The notes beneath the pieces were generated by a model. The model was not told where the DNA came from. It saw nothing but the letters and a program-made list of their open reading frames with translations, and did not search any database. From NCBI GenBank assembly GCA_023014485.1, contig JAJOZX010012054.1:1-64000 (forward strand): a stretch of DNA of 64,000 bases, given 5' to 3'. Both the position numbers and the translations under genes were made by a program. Below are positions 42,061 to 52,523 of this stretch, in pieces (position 1 is the first letter of the stretch; every line of letters starts with the position of its first letter). Origin of the DNA: Bathynomus jamesi. Lineage: Eukaryota; Arthropoda; Malacostraca; Isopoda; Cirolanidae.

Positions 42061-43604
42061 TTTTTCTTTGAACCTAGGATCTTGCAGTTTCATCGTTTTT
42101 GTAAGCTGACCAAATGTCGAAGCGATCCGTTTGCCTTTCCAGCATAGTCATCTTATTTTACCAAGCAAATGGTATTGTTCCTGAGAATACAACCATCGGG
42201 ATGCGAATTCCATTTACAGGAACAGCCGTAAAAATTGGTAGAAGAATTTTTCCAAAATATTTCTTACCTTATGCTTCCTCTCTTCCCCCACAACCTTTTG
42301 TTTTTACTTCGTGCTACCTAATTATACACCATAAATTTCTTTCATTAATGTATCGATATTTAGAGGGCTGAAAAGAATTTCTTCCATCACGCAAATTGAA
42401 AGAGGAATTTTTAAGCGTTAGTGCTCAGTTTGATCCTTCACATTAGAAGTTAGTCGTGGATGACTCGACTTCGGATGATCTAATTATCCAATCTATTCTT
42501 CAGTCTTTTTTTAAATTTTGGTTTCACGGAATGAAAAAATTTGTACCTCCACTTAACTGGAGGTCGAAGTGAAGTATGTAATATTTTGGTCGTTGTAAAG
42601 TGTGGACTTTTATGAAAAATACAAGATCCAGAAAGGTGTTCCCGGAAATAATAACTAGCGTGGATATTTTTGAGAACACCTTTTTTGGAACACCCTGTAC
42701 ATTAATTGTAAAGATACCATTATTATTATTATTATGGCATATTTGGAAAGCTTTTCTAATCTCTGTCAGTGTATTATTTTTGTACGCTTATCTTCAATTT
42801 AAAGAAATTTGTTCTAAACATTGAATTAATTCCCAAGTGTAAGTTTAGTAGGGCTCACACTGTGTACTGCATATTTTGAGAGTTTTATTACGATACCTTA
42901 ATTGTAATGCCTGTGTTAAGTCGATAACCCCGTCCTGACGCCTTCTAGGTAGGTTTTATCCTTGCTTCATGTATGTAAATTACTCTTTTGTGTGCCAATA
43001 AATTTTTTAATTTTAATTCATTAGTAGTGTATATGTTGAATACCTTTCGGGGTATAATATTTTTCCTTTTCTACATTTAAAATCAATTGTTAGGATAATT
43101 TCGCGTAATTTTTAGTTTACACTTTAAGGAAATGTGTAATGACGTGTGTACAGTATGCTTAAATGCAGCATGTTTACAGTACTGGAGGGTGGACTATTGG
43201 TTTGCATTTTGCTTTGGTTTCTGCTGCGAGGTAATGGTTATGACCGCCTTTTTCGGTTGAAGTCATTTGTTACGGAATCCTTACCCAAAACCGGATAGAA
43301 TTAAGATTACGAAAGCGTACCATGGCGAAGTGGCTTGAAGTCCTCCTGCCTTGGTTCCTCTCTAAAAAGTATTATTATTATTAGGGGCCCCTACACCATC
43401 TTATTTCCCAGGCTCCCCAAATCCTCCCGACGGTCCTGGTTATCGGTAGTTTTATTGCATTTTAGAATTCATTAGAGTTTCATTTAAAATTTTAATTTGG
43501 TGTAATCTCGCGAGTATATCGTGTAGTGCGGGGTAAGTATGCGAATAGCCTCCCTCATTCAGCGCAAAATAAGAGCCCCTTTTCTTAAACCCCTTTTCCC
43601 GTAG
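42061..43604. other. intronic AT-rich sequence
   Basis: A solitary mariner-like end (TTTTTTGGAACACCCTGTA near 42680-42700) has no partner found. Otherwise nothing is recognisable up to the acceptor at 43604. Confidence 0.4.
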
Positions 43605-43694
43605 GAGGAGAGGGAGAAATTGGAGAAATTATCGAAGAGCACAAAATCGGTTCTTCTCCGAATATTCCCTTCACTGAAGTCGGCAGAAAATTTA
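43605..43694 (+). CDS. p180/kinectin-like gene: exon
   Basis: Acceptor CCCTTTTCCCGTAG, donor TTA|GTAAGT, exactly 30 codons, phase 0 at both ends. It reads EEREKLEKLSKSTKSVLLRI and FPSLKSAENL. The VLLRIFPSL part corresponds to the conserved ALLALLPxL segment in the middle of the vertebrate p180/kinectin coiled coil, which supports the gene assignment and the exon order. Confidence 0.78.
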
Positions 43695-43814
43695 GTAAGT
43701 ATTCTTTAGACTTATTTTGAGTGTTTATAGTCTCCAGATAAGTTTCAATGGAAATAACGGTATTGGGAAGAAATGCGTAACGAGCCTGGTCTACCTTAGC
43801 CAGAGTCATTTAAA

Positions 43815-43985
43815 GGGGATGCTGCCGGCCCGCTGCTTCGCCGTGACTAAGATACAGAAAAGACAACCGCCCAGCTCTAGGCAGCACTAGGGCTCGAACC
43901 CAAGACTCGTAGTAGTAGTAGTAGTAGTCTCGGAACTGCCGACCGGCACCCTAACCAATCCATCCGCTGAACGCTCGTTATGGAA
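43815..43985 (-). repeat. tRNA-like SINE with internal TAG triplet run
   Basis: The minus strand has GGATTGGTTAGGGTGCCGGT (A-box-like) and CTTGGGTTCGAGCCCTAGTG (B-box-like), separated by a (TAC)n run in the anticodon-loop region. The following body includes GAAGCAGCGGGCCGGCAGC. Confidence 0.65.
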
Positions 43986-44344
43986 AGGCCAATCGAAAAT
44001 TGATAATATCGATTCGGGTGCAGGAATTTAAGTATCGCGAGTTACTTCTCTTGCCGACCTTACATTTAGAATATTTTTACCACATTTTACTACTTTTTGC
44101 GTGTCGAACGACTTAAATTTTTGGTCGGAAAAAGCTTTTGTTTTTGAGTGTCATTTGTGGCTACGTTTTTTAAAGTCGTACAGTAACGAGAACGGTAACA
44201 GGAATATGTATTACCAGTTCATGAAACTGTGGTAGAGTTCTAGTTCATGTATTTATTACAAAGGTTAAAAACTACAATTGTTTAAAGGTGCGCTATCGTC
44301 TAATGAATGTTCGTTTCCTTACCCCTTTCCACCCTAGTTGTTGA

Positions 44345-44575
44345 CTTTTTAGAGCCACGTTGCGGTCACGTTGCGCCCCGTTTCCCATTATATCAGCGAG
44401 GTTAAGCGACGTTGGGTCTGTTCCGTAGTTAGATGGGTGGTCGTCGTCCTCCATTCAGATGATGTAATGACCCGTAGATAGTTCTGATTCCGCGTAAAAC
44501 TGTAGGTCCCCTCCGTCATATGGCCTTTGCCGTTACGGAGGTTAAACATCCCAAACGTTATAATTATTGACTTTT
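44345..44575 (+). repeat. 5S-rRNA-derived SINE, nearly complete
   Basis: The head CACGTTGCGGTCACGTTGCG, TTTCCCATTATATCAGCGAG, GTTAAGCGACGTTGGGTCTG, GTAGTTAGATGGGTGGTCGT matches 5S rRNA in order and spacing. It carries the shared tail (AGATGATGTAATGACCCGTA, GATTCCGCGTAAAACTGTAG, GTCCCCTCCGTCATATGGCC, TTACGGAGGTTAAACA). Confidence 0.85.
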
Positions 44576-45426
44576 TAAACTTTTGTATTTAATGACTGTT
44601 TGTTTCACCTTTTAAAGTTCCACTTTTGTGTTGCGAAATTGAGGGTGAGAGAGAAGGTAAATCGTTATTTTCCATTCAACATTCATCAACGTAGACTGTG
44701 AATTTAAACAAGCCGGTTAACCGTACCGCAGTCCCACCCTGGACCGGTGATCAAGTGCTAGAAACTGCCGCGAACCGGTATATCTGATTTAAGTATCGTG
44801 TTATCCGCATTCATACTGTTTAATGAGTACTTGTTTTAAGTTGCGAGATTTATATGAAATTTGGAGGTAATTAGCAATAATATCGGCAGTGCAAGGGCGT
44901 GGAGGGCTTCGGTTGGCATTTTGTAGCAAATATTAAGTTTTAGGCCCTCATTGAAGGGAGAGAAACCCTGTTTCGTGTCATTGCCTCATTTTCGTCCTGG
45001 TAAATTTTTTTTTTTCTTTAATTCCTAAAGCGGGACAAATTTTTTTTAAATAATACTGATAGAGACCACTGGCAACTGTGTACACAGGTGTAGATGCCAA
45101 CTTGGTCTCCGCGTTCCTCTTTCATTAGAGCGGGAATTGGTCGTAGTTGGTGCCTGAGGGTTCGCTTGTATCGATTCCTGTCATTGATTTTTTTTTGAGT
45201 CTGAGGGGATTGTGCGAGGCGATGGTGCAGTGCCAGTCAGGGATTACTCTCAAGTGGTGCCGTTGTTTCTCGTATAGTCTGTGTTTTGTATTTCATTTTA
45301 AGGGACTAGTAGTATTGTAACGGTCATTTATGTTAAATAACTTACCAAGTGACCACTTAGTGCGCAACTAATGCCTAAAATAGGCTAATTTTATGGTAAA
45401 ATTTTTACTTGGGGTAATATTTTGAA
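44576..45426. other. intronic sequence, possible 5' leader of an alternative first exon
   Basis: No coding sequence or known repeat is seen. The part 45080-45300 is less AT-rich than its surroundings and precedes an ATG-initiated open frame at 45427, so it could hold a promoter and leader. No decisive motif is visible. Confidence 0.3.
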
Positions 45427-45582
45427 ATGGGGAAGAAGAAAAGTAGGGGTAAGAGGGGTGCTGGTGGGGGGGGCGCTAAGTCCGTTGGAGGTGCCTCATT
45501 GTCAACTTCTGCAGTAAAAACTCCTGAAGAAGCGAGTCTTATTTCGTGTCCAGTCGACTCCAGGAAGTCTGGCAATTCTAAG
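45427..45582 (+). CDS. possible alternative first exon, 52 codons
   Basis: ATG at 45427 follows an in-frame TAA at 45415 and opens MGKKKSRGKRGAGGGGGAKS, then ends KSGNSK at a donor AAG|GTGAAT in phase 0. The next known exon (47336) begins in phase 0, so this could be spliced to it as an alternative N-terminus, giving a short isoform with only the C-terminal coiled coil. It could equally be the first exon of a separate gene or a chance ORF. The basic, Gly-rich start and lack of an acceptor favour a first exon. Confidence 0.4.
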
Positions 45583-45959
45583 GTGAATTAATAAAGTAAC
45601 GCTATTATTATTATTATTATATATTATTATTATTATTATTATTGAAGGCATTATTCTTTATATTGAAATTTAAAGGCCTTTACTTACTTGAAAATCGTTA
45701 TTGGTGTCTTCCTTGTCCGTATCGAAAGAAACAAGTAACTATTAAGGTGTAGCATGAAGATAATTAAACAATTAAAATAACGCATTTGTTACAGTTGTAC
45801 AGTATATTGTTCCAGGTAGACCATTTTCTAGGTACATGTGTTCACTATTACTTTAATCTTTTAACGAGTGTTTTCAATCTTTTATCACAATTTTGTAAAG
45901 GTTAATATTGTATTTTTTACGCGACGACGACGGCGTAAATAATATGTTAATAAGAAGTC

Positions 45960-46610
45960 GCATGCGTGATTCGTTACTGTGACATCACACGAGTAATTTT
46001 TAATGAGTGGTCACGTGAGTGATGCATTAACATCGGAAAACGTTGGCGAATCGTTAACGTGGACAGACATGGGCGATTTGAACATCGTGACTTGGATGAT
46101 TCATTAACCCTTTAAGTTCTGAAGGTACAAATTGCTAACGTTTCAAATACACGCATTCATAACTTAACCCTACAAAAAATTCACGGCTTAAAGGGTTGAT
46201 ATGTGAAAACGGCTGCGATTCGTTAAAATAAGGCTACACGAGTGATTCGTTATCACGTCGCATGGTAACACGGGGGATTCATTAACGTGGGCCCAACTGG
46301 CTGATTCGAACACGAGGTCACATGGATGAGTCATTATATTGAAAAACATGGGTGGTTCGTTAACATGGTTACGTGGGTGATTCGTTAATGTGAGGCCACC
46401 TGGAAAACATGGGTGAGTCATTAACGTGGACAAACATGGGCGATCTATTAATATCGAAAACCATGAGTGATTTGTTAACATGCTCGCATGGGTGATTCAT
46501 TAAATTGAAAAATTGTTTGATTTGTTAAATTCAAGAAACATTGGTGATTCGTTAACGTGGGAAAATATGGGCGACTCATTAACTTTGTGACTTAGGTGAT
46601 TACTAATTGT
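45960..46610. repeat. degenerate tandem array of GGGTGATTCGTTAACGTG-like units
   Basis: Dozens of variants of ATGGGTGATTCGTTAACGTG recur at irregular spacing of about 20-45 bases. They are interrupted by one TTAA-flanked MITE (46108-46195). The ORF on the minus strand (46188-46481) is only the translation of the array. Confidence 0.75.
46108..46195. mobile_element. piggyBac-style MITE, copy 2
   Basis: CCCTTTAAGTTCTG and GGCTTAAAGGG ends. The left flank is TTAA (46104-46107); the right is TTGA, a one-base decay of TTAA. The interior matches copy 1 at 39816. Confidence 0.75.
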
Positions 46611-47335
46611 AGGGCTCCACCTTTAAGAATATTGACACGAACAAAGAACTTGTAGAAATTCTCGTTGTAAATCTTTGAAGGACTAAATTGGAAGGCTGCT
46701 GCATTTTTGAAGTGAAAATGCTTAAGCTTCAGGGAATTTTTAAAGCATTGACACTAACACTTTTAAGGATTTAATGTTGGGGGTGGAATTTTTCTCTCGG
46801 CGCGCGTGTTCGATGTTGTAGGGGTGGAGGGTCTATATCTATAACACGTTTGTTTTTTATTCTTCATTCAATCATCACTCGATCTGGACCCCCACTTTTA
46901 TTTTTACCCCGCGATTCTTTAAGATTTATTGGAGTAAGCCACTGGAACAGAGGACATATTACTGTCTCCTTTGGTCAAATAATCCTATGCTGATAGTGTT
47001 CTGGCTGAAATTGATATAAATTAGGAAATATTGGCGAGGTAATTTCTCGGGTTGAAACTGAACTGGAAAAATGAATGAAACGTATCTATCGTTCGGATCC
47101 AACACTCGCGTTAAGCTATTTCGAGAACTCGAAACCCGTAAATGAAGTATGGGGAAAGAGCCATAATAGAAGATCATGACTTAGATTTTCATTTCGATTA
47201 ATTACGTTAATTATAATTATTTTATTAGAAAAATTAGTTAAAATATATTTTTGTATTTTTTATTATTTACTTTGTAGTGATTGCAAAATTGCATTATTTT
47301 AATTATGATATTCATTGTGTTTTTCTTCTTCGTAG
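46611..47335. other. intronic AT-rich sequence
   Basis: Nothing is recognised up to the acceptor TTCTTCTTCGTAG at 47335. Short ORFs here lack any domain. Confidence 0.45.
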
Positions 47336-47446
47336 GAACATGGGGTCTTCCTTCAGGAAGTAGAAGTTGCGTCAGCAGCTGCCAAAGCCCAACTTCCTCC
47401 TGTAGTAGAAGTCAGGACTGAGGTGGTGGAGAAGGTAGTGGAAAAA
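47336..47446 (+). CDS. p180/kinectin-like gene: last exon seen in the window
   Basis: Acceptor TTTTCTTCTTCGTAG, donor AAA|GTAAGT, 37 codons, phase 0 at both ends. It reads EHGVFLQEVEVASAAAKAQL and PPVVEVRTEVVEKVVEK. The gene must continue, because the exon ends at a donor and the family's C-terminal coiled coil is still missing. No further exon was recognised in the repeat-filled sequence to 64 kb. Confidence 0.72.
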
Positions 47447-47467
47447 GTAAGTGAAGTGCTTCTCTCG

Positions 47468-47613
47468 AGTCTAAGGTCATATGACGGAGGGGACCTATAG
47501 CTTTACGTGCGATCCGAGCGCGGAGGACGGTCTCCCATCCAACTACTACCCAGACTCAATGTCGCTTAACTTCGCTGATCTCCGGGAAGCTGTGTTAGAC
47601 TTTGGCCACGACG
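47468..47613 (-). repeat. 5S-rRNA-derived SINE, best-preserved head
   Basis: On the minus strand the head reads AGATCAGCGAAGTTAAGCGA, CATTGAGTCTGGGTAGTAGT, TGGATGGGAGACCG, almost a consensus 5S rRNA internal promoter. It is followed by the tail CGTAAAGCTATAGGTCCCCT, CCGTCATATGACCTTAG. It lies only about 20 bases after the donor of exon 47336, in antisense. Confidence 0.87.
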
Positions 47614-48004
47614 AAGCCCATATATATATAAAGGGATATTGAATACTAAAATTCACCGAATATTAGTTTTATTGGGGTTATTAGGGGTCAATGTAAAAGA
47701 TTGAAGCTTTTGACAGTTTGACAGCACATAATTAATAGTAAATGTGAGCAAAAGTATAGGGGTGCATCGGATATTGCGAAATATCTGGTGTCCGGCAGGA
47801 TATGGGTCATATCCGGCCGGATAAGGCCAAAACAGAAAATTAACACCTGCATGAAACTCTGCCATAATATGATAACAACACATTACAAATAATATTTTAT
47901 ATACAAAAAAAATGGAAAGCCCTCCAGGGCCCACCCCTAAACCAGTCCAGCAACACTTTTTATATTAAATCAACACAATACTGATGACGAATAAATAAAA
48001 CATC

Positions 48005-48239
48005 CGTCCATTAGGGGGGAGTCGAAATTTTGTATTCTTATTCTACATACTGCTCGGAGTTTCCTTTGGGCCCCTAAACAACATACTGTAATTACACCGC
48101 TATGCCCCCCCCCCCTTACCCGTTGCATATGCCCCCCTTTTTTTTAAATTGAAATGAAATTGAAACCAATTCTTTGAATAAAAAACCTGATAATGACAAA
48201 GATTAAAGTAAATAATGATATAAGTAAAGTTAAAGTAAG

Positions 48240-48240
<1 letters not shown>
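48005..48240 (-). repeat. dispersed repeat A, copy 2
   Basis: Inverted relative to 11947-12110, with the same AAGTAAAGTTAAAGT end beside a (TA)n tract and a single 41-bp unit (GAAATTTTGTATTCTTATTC TAC) at the other end. A run of 12 C lies inside. Confidence 0.78.
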
Positions 48241-48295
<55 letters not shown>

Positions 48296-48570
48296 CCCCG
48301 CAAGGGGGTTCTAAGCTCGTGCTCTTGAGTGCTCTTTGTGCTCGTTTGTAGGTGCTTGTTCCTGGAGGTTTCACGTGCGCCCTCCCGGCCCTAGCACCCA
48401 AGGATGATGGGGCTCGACCCTGCAGTCCTTGTCATCCTTGGTCTTTTTCCACTTCGACTGTCCCCTCCACCCTTTCTTTTTCCTCTGTCTTTCCTCTCAC
48501 TTTTTCTTTGTTTTTCCGCTGAGATATGCCCTTTTAAATAGAGGCGAATCGGTTCTTCCCGAACTTAAAA

Positions 48571-48590
<20 letters not shown>
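48241..48590 (+). repeat. (TA)n tract followed by dispersed repeat B, copy 2, with poly-A
   Basis: (TA)n at 48241-48294 is followed by CCCCGCAAGGGGGTTCTAAG, then TGATGGGGCTCGACCCTGCA and AGGCGAATCGGTTCTTCCCG, ending in about 21 A (48567-48587). The inverse copy is at 24573-24940. The A tail marks RNA-mediated spread. Confidence 0.78.
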
Positions 48591-48604
<14 letters not shown>

Positions 48605-48606
48605 TA

Positions 48607-49513
48607 CAGGGCGTCCCAAAAAAATGTATACACACTTTAAATACTTATAAAGGCAGTGTTTATTAAAATACATTTCATTTTCAAAATGTAACAGAATCTA
48701 CAGACATTATTTAATTGTTTTGTCAACGCCTGTTTTCAAACTGACGTCCGTTCTGGTCCAGGCACTGCTGATAACGCGAAGCAATGGAATCGCAAACATC
48801 ACGAAACATTTCGTTTGGTATTTGTGTGCATTCTCGTTCAATGGCTGCTCTCAATTCAGCGACTGTTGCAGGTTTTATAGCGTAGACTTTGTCTTTTAAG
48901 TATCCCCATAAAAAAAAGTCTAGTGGTGTGAGGTCTGGTGAACGCGGAGGGTATTCTACGAAACCCCTTCGTCCAATCCACATCCACATCGTGCCAAGTA
49001 CCACTCGCAATACTCCACTCTTCGGTCCGGATCATCTTCATTAATAGCATGGACTAATCTTGGAATGTAACTTTTCCATTGACAGCGCTTCAAAATGCGT
49101 TGGACAGACGATTCTGAAATTCCTACCTCACGACTCGCTTGCCGCACAGATTTTCTTGGACTTTGGTGATAACGTTTCCAGTACTCTCTCTTGCTTTGTG
49201 GGGCTTGTCGATGTCCGTGGTCTTCCGGAACGCTTCTTGTGGACATTCTGAACAGTTCCATCGGCTTCAAACTTATCTCTAATTCGAGTGATGGTAAGTC
49301 GCGTTGGTGGATCTGTTTGAAACTCCCTCCTAAACTGTCTTTGCACTTCAACTGCGTTTTCACACTTCCAGTAGCATTTTAGAATGAATTTCCTTTGTTC
49401 AAAGCTTAGTCTGACTGCCGTTATTAATTCTAATGGGTTTAACTTGGAAAGAAAGAAACATCAATTGAGCTATCAGCTGTTAAAGTGTGTATACATTTTT
49501 TTGGGACGCCCTG
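48607..49513 (-). mobile_element. mariner element with deleted catalytic core (907 bp)
   Basis: The ends CAGGGCGTCCCAAAAAAATG and CATTTTTTTGGGACGCCCTG are bordered by TA. On the minus strand the DNA-binding half is present ([20 protein letters not shown] region and [32 protein letters not shown]). So is the far C-terminal part (EYPPRSPDLTPLDFFLWGYL). The join near 49000 removes the first two catalytic Asp. It is non-autonomous; the ends are nearly perfect, so it moved fairly recently. Confidence 0.9.
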
Positions 49514-49699
49514 TATATATATATATATATATAATAATAAGAAATCTTTATCTGTATATTACTTAAAGAATCAATTGAAGCATACTAAAATCAAAATATT
49601 CACCTTAAGAAATTTAAAATCGTAAATTACTGACACCACTGGCCTTTCCATTGGAACACAGGTAGCTTTTTTCTCGACTCCAGTACATTCGAAATAAAT

Positions 49700-51735
49700 T
49701 TATTTGTTTTCGTAACCAATTCTATCTTGTGATGCTTCTGTTACCACATTTACAGCATGTTCTACTCCCTGGCTGTGACAGGGAAAAGGAATAAGCTGAA
49801 GTGGTTCATTTCGAACTTTAAGATCATCATCATTTGTCAAATTTTGTGAAATAGGTGGAGGGGTGATGGTTTCGTTGTCCCAGTCGATCATGTTAGGATA
49901 ATCGTCTGCTTCAAAGTTCAGTGTTTTTGGCAGCTCAAAATTTCTCGCATTGGTGCTCCTAGTTCTTGCTCGAATGATGTGCTGAAGAGACAGCTCTCTG
50001 ACCTCTCTTCTTGTGTCTGTTATCATTGAGAGTAAGATATTCTCTGGGTGGGCAAAATAGGCGTTATTTCTGAGGACACGCTTCATAATCATCCGATGCT
50101 TTTTATCTAAGCCTTTAAGCAAGTGCATGATATACCAAAAATTAGATGCTCCCTCATTTGCCTTTGGATGAGACTTTATCAAAAACCAGCCTGGAGCGTA
50201 AACCAGCATTATAATTTTTACTAGGTCTTGGATGTTTTTGTCTGGATTCCGTGTAGAGACATATAAGCACAGGATCCTGTTTCTCGTGTTAGCCATCGTG
50301 CATGATGGAGGACGCCTGGGAATCTGGTGGCTAACGCTTGTGAGATGCGTCCAGATTGTATGCTAATGCACATTTCATATATATTTTTGGTCACTGCTGA
50401 AACTTTTAACAATATCGGCCGAAACTTCTTTAATGTTGCCCTCTACAGGGGTATAATCAACTATATCCAGTTTGGTCAAATCCTCTCGGGAGTTTATTTC
50501 CAAGAGAACCTTTGAAGGTGTTTGGTCCCGAAGTTTTTCCATCAATTGCTTCAAATACGTGCCTGAAGGGTAGTTCGTTTGCATGCAAAAGGCAAATCAG
50601 CCATTGTACCGGCCTGTCCAGATATAATTCAATAAATTTTAGCACTCCGCCAATCCTGCCAGTGTTCACTAGGGTGCCATCGCATAGCAAAGCTTTGAGG
50701 GATTCTTTGCTATTAGAATTAACTATAAAAGTTATTTCATCTGCAATATAACAAGCAGTTCCGTTATCTGGAGCTATATGATCCATGTAAACATCACCAG
50801 GTTCTTTGACTATTACATAATATTCTTCGTACTCCATTCCCTTCATTGTCTTAGTTTGATCTTCTCTACCATGAAATCCGATGCCTTCAATCTGTGTGTT
50901 CTCTGATTTCACTTTGATTATGTTCTTTTTACCTACGCGTATTCTTTTTCTCCGCTTTTTTCCTATCCAACATATTGGTTTCGTCTAATATTCCCATATC
51001 CTTCAAAGCTGCATTTACTATAGCTGCAGTAGCTCTGTAACTTACACGGTATCTATCTGCTGTTATTGTTAAGTTATCATAAATAATTCTGTTCTGATGG
51101 TTTTCTCTCAGCTCAAAATCCGGAATAAAGTCAATATAGTCGCTGTCATCATCAATTTCCATGCTCTCATTTTCCATAATATGTAAAGGGTCCAGTTTGC
51201 TGGTTGAGACGACATTCATATCTAGGCTTATCTTGGCTCTTCTTTCTAATCCTTTAACTCTATCGTGAGTCCTTTTTCTTGCGGAAGTCGTTACTCTGTC
51301 GATTGGTCCTAGTTGGTTTTTTCTTTGTTTTTGCCCCACAAAAGACTCCCACTCAATCATTGGAACTCTAATATCACATCTGCAATACGTTCGACTGATT
51401 TTTTTATCGTAACGAGTACAATGCAAATATCAAACATTTCATCGAATGTCTCCACCTTCTGCTGAAAACTGTTGTTTCTTTGTTTTGATGGTACTTTATT
51501 TAGCTTTGCTGCAGATTCTATCAATCGTTCAACTTTTATCTATTCCTTCAAATCCTATATGTGGAAAGGAAAACTTCTCCCAAATGGCTTCCACATATTT
51601 AGTGACAATTCTGTAACATTCTTTTGCTGTTCTAGAACCTTTCGAAATCAGTTCTTCTCGTTTTCTTACCAATAAATAATGCCTAAACAACTGTGTGTTG
51701 TTTGCAGTTAAAATGTGTGTATATAGGTACGGCAT
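49700..51735 (-). pseudogene. unassigned transposase-like protein family, copy 2
   Basis: Four consecutive segments on the minus strand (51735-51529, 51426-50929, 50912-50457, 50296-49700) give the same block order as copy 1: FRHYLLVRKREEL; a decayed Cys cluster; VPMIEWESFVGQKQRKNQLG; an acidic linker; EEYYVIVKEPGDVYMDHIAP; LLCDGTLVNTGRIGGVLKFI with RPVQWLICLLHANELPFRHV; FAHPENILLSMITDTRREVR; and PCHSQGVEHAVNVVTEAS before a stop. The C-terminal half is better kept than in copy 1. An RNase-H-like transposase is possible (CDGT as first acidic residue) but unproven. Confidence 0.6.
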
Positions 51736-52476
51736 GCGAAGGTGCCCCCTCAGGGCATTGGTTTCTGCTCGTATGTAGGAGAATTAAGACTTCTAATTAA
51801 TCGAGGCCCATGGTGTAGTGGATAGCATATCTGACCGGCAATCGGAAGATCCCGGGTTCGATTCCCGGGTGGTTACCTCATTTTTCATTTGTTCGTTCTC
51901 CCGCCTCATCTTGTGCGGAACGTTCTTCTACACAAGCGTCGTTCTTTACATTAATTATACTGTGCGTTGTTTGCAGTTAAAATGTATATATAGGTACGGC
52001 ATGCGAAGGTGCCCCTCAGGGCATTGGTTTCTGCTCGTATGTAGGAGAATTACGACTTCTGATTAATCGAGGCCCATGGTGTAGTGGATAGCATATCTGA
52101 CCGACAATCGGGAGATCCCGGGTTCGATTCCCGTGTGGTTACCTCATTTTTCATTTGTTCGTTCTCCCGCCTCATCTTGTGCGGAACGTTCTTCTACACA
52201 AGCGTCGTTCTTTACATTAATTATACTGTGCGTTGTTTGCAGTTAAAATGTATATATAGGTACGGCATGCGAAGGTGCCCCCTCAGGGCATTGGTTTCTT
52301 CTCGTATGTAGAAGAATTACGACTTCTGATTAATCGAGGCCCATGGTGTAGTGGATAGCATATCTGACCGGCAATCGGGAGATCCCGGGTTCGATTCCCG
52401 GGTGGTTACATCATTTTTCATTTGTTCGTTCTCCTTCCTCATCTTGTGCGGAACGTTCTTCTACACAAGCGTCGTT

Positions 52477-52480
<4 letters not shown>
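51690..52480 (+). repeat. three tandem 266-bp units, each with a tRNA-like pol III promoter
   Basis: The tRNA-like cores begin at 51805, 52071 and 52338, so the period is 266-267 bases. Each has GGTGTAGTGGATAGCATATC (A box) and CGGGTTCGATTCCCGGG (B box, perfect T-arm hairpin). The anticodon-arm stem pairs, but the acceptor stem does not, and the anticodon-loop base before the anticodon is C instead of T. Around the core the unit holds TACGGCATGCGAAGGTGCCC and TTGTGCGGAACGTTCTTCTA. The third copy ends in (TA)n. Confidence 0.85.

Positions 52481-52523
<43 letters not shown>

Noticed and set aside
46188..46481. 97-residue ORF rich in TNHS/HP motifs
   Set aside because: Direct translation of the degenerate tandem array on the minus strand.
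47468..47613. A genuine 5S rRNA gene
   Set aside because: Only part of 5S is matched, and it continues into the same tail as other SINE copies.
51818..52311. Two 75-82-residue ORFs starting MDSISDRQS
   Set aside because: They are translations of the tRNA-like repeat and are duplicated with it; not protein genes.
51805..52410. Three tRNA genes in tandem
   Set aside because: A and B boxes and the T arm are good, but the acceptor stem does not pair, the loop position before the anticodon is C, and the putative anticodon differs between copies. They fit a tRNA-derived repeat.
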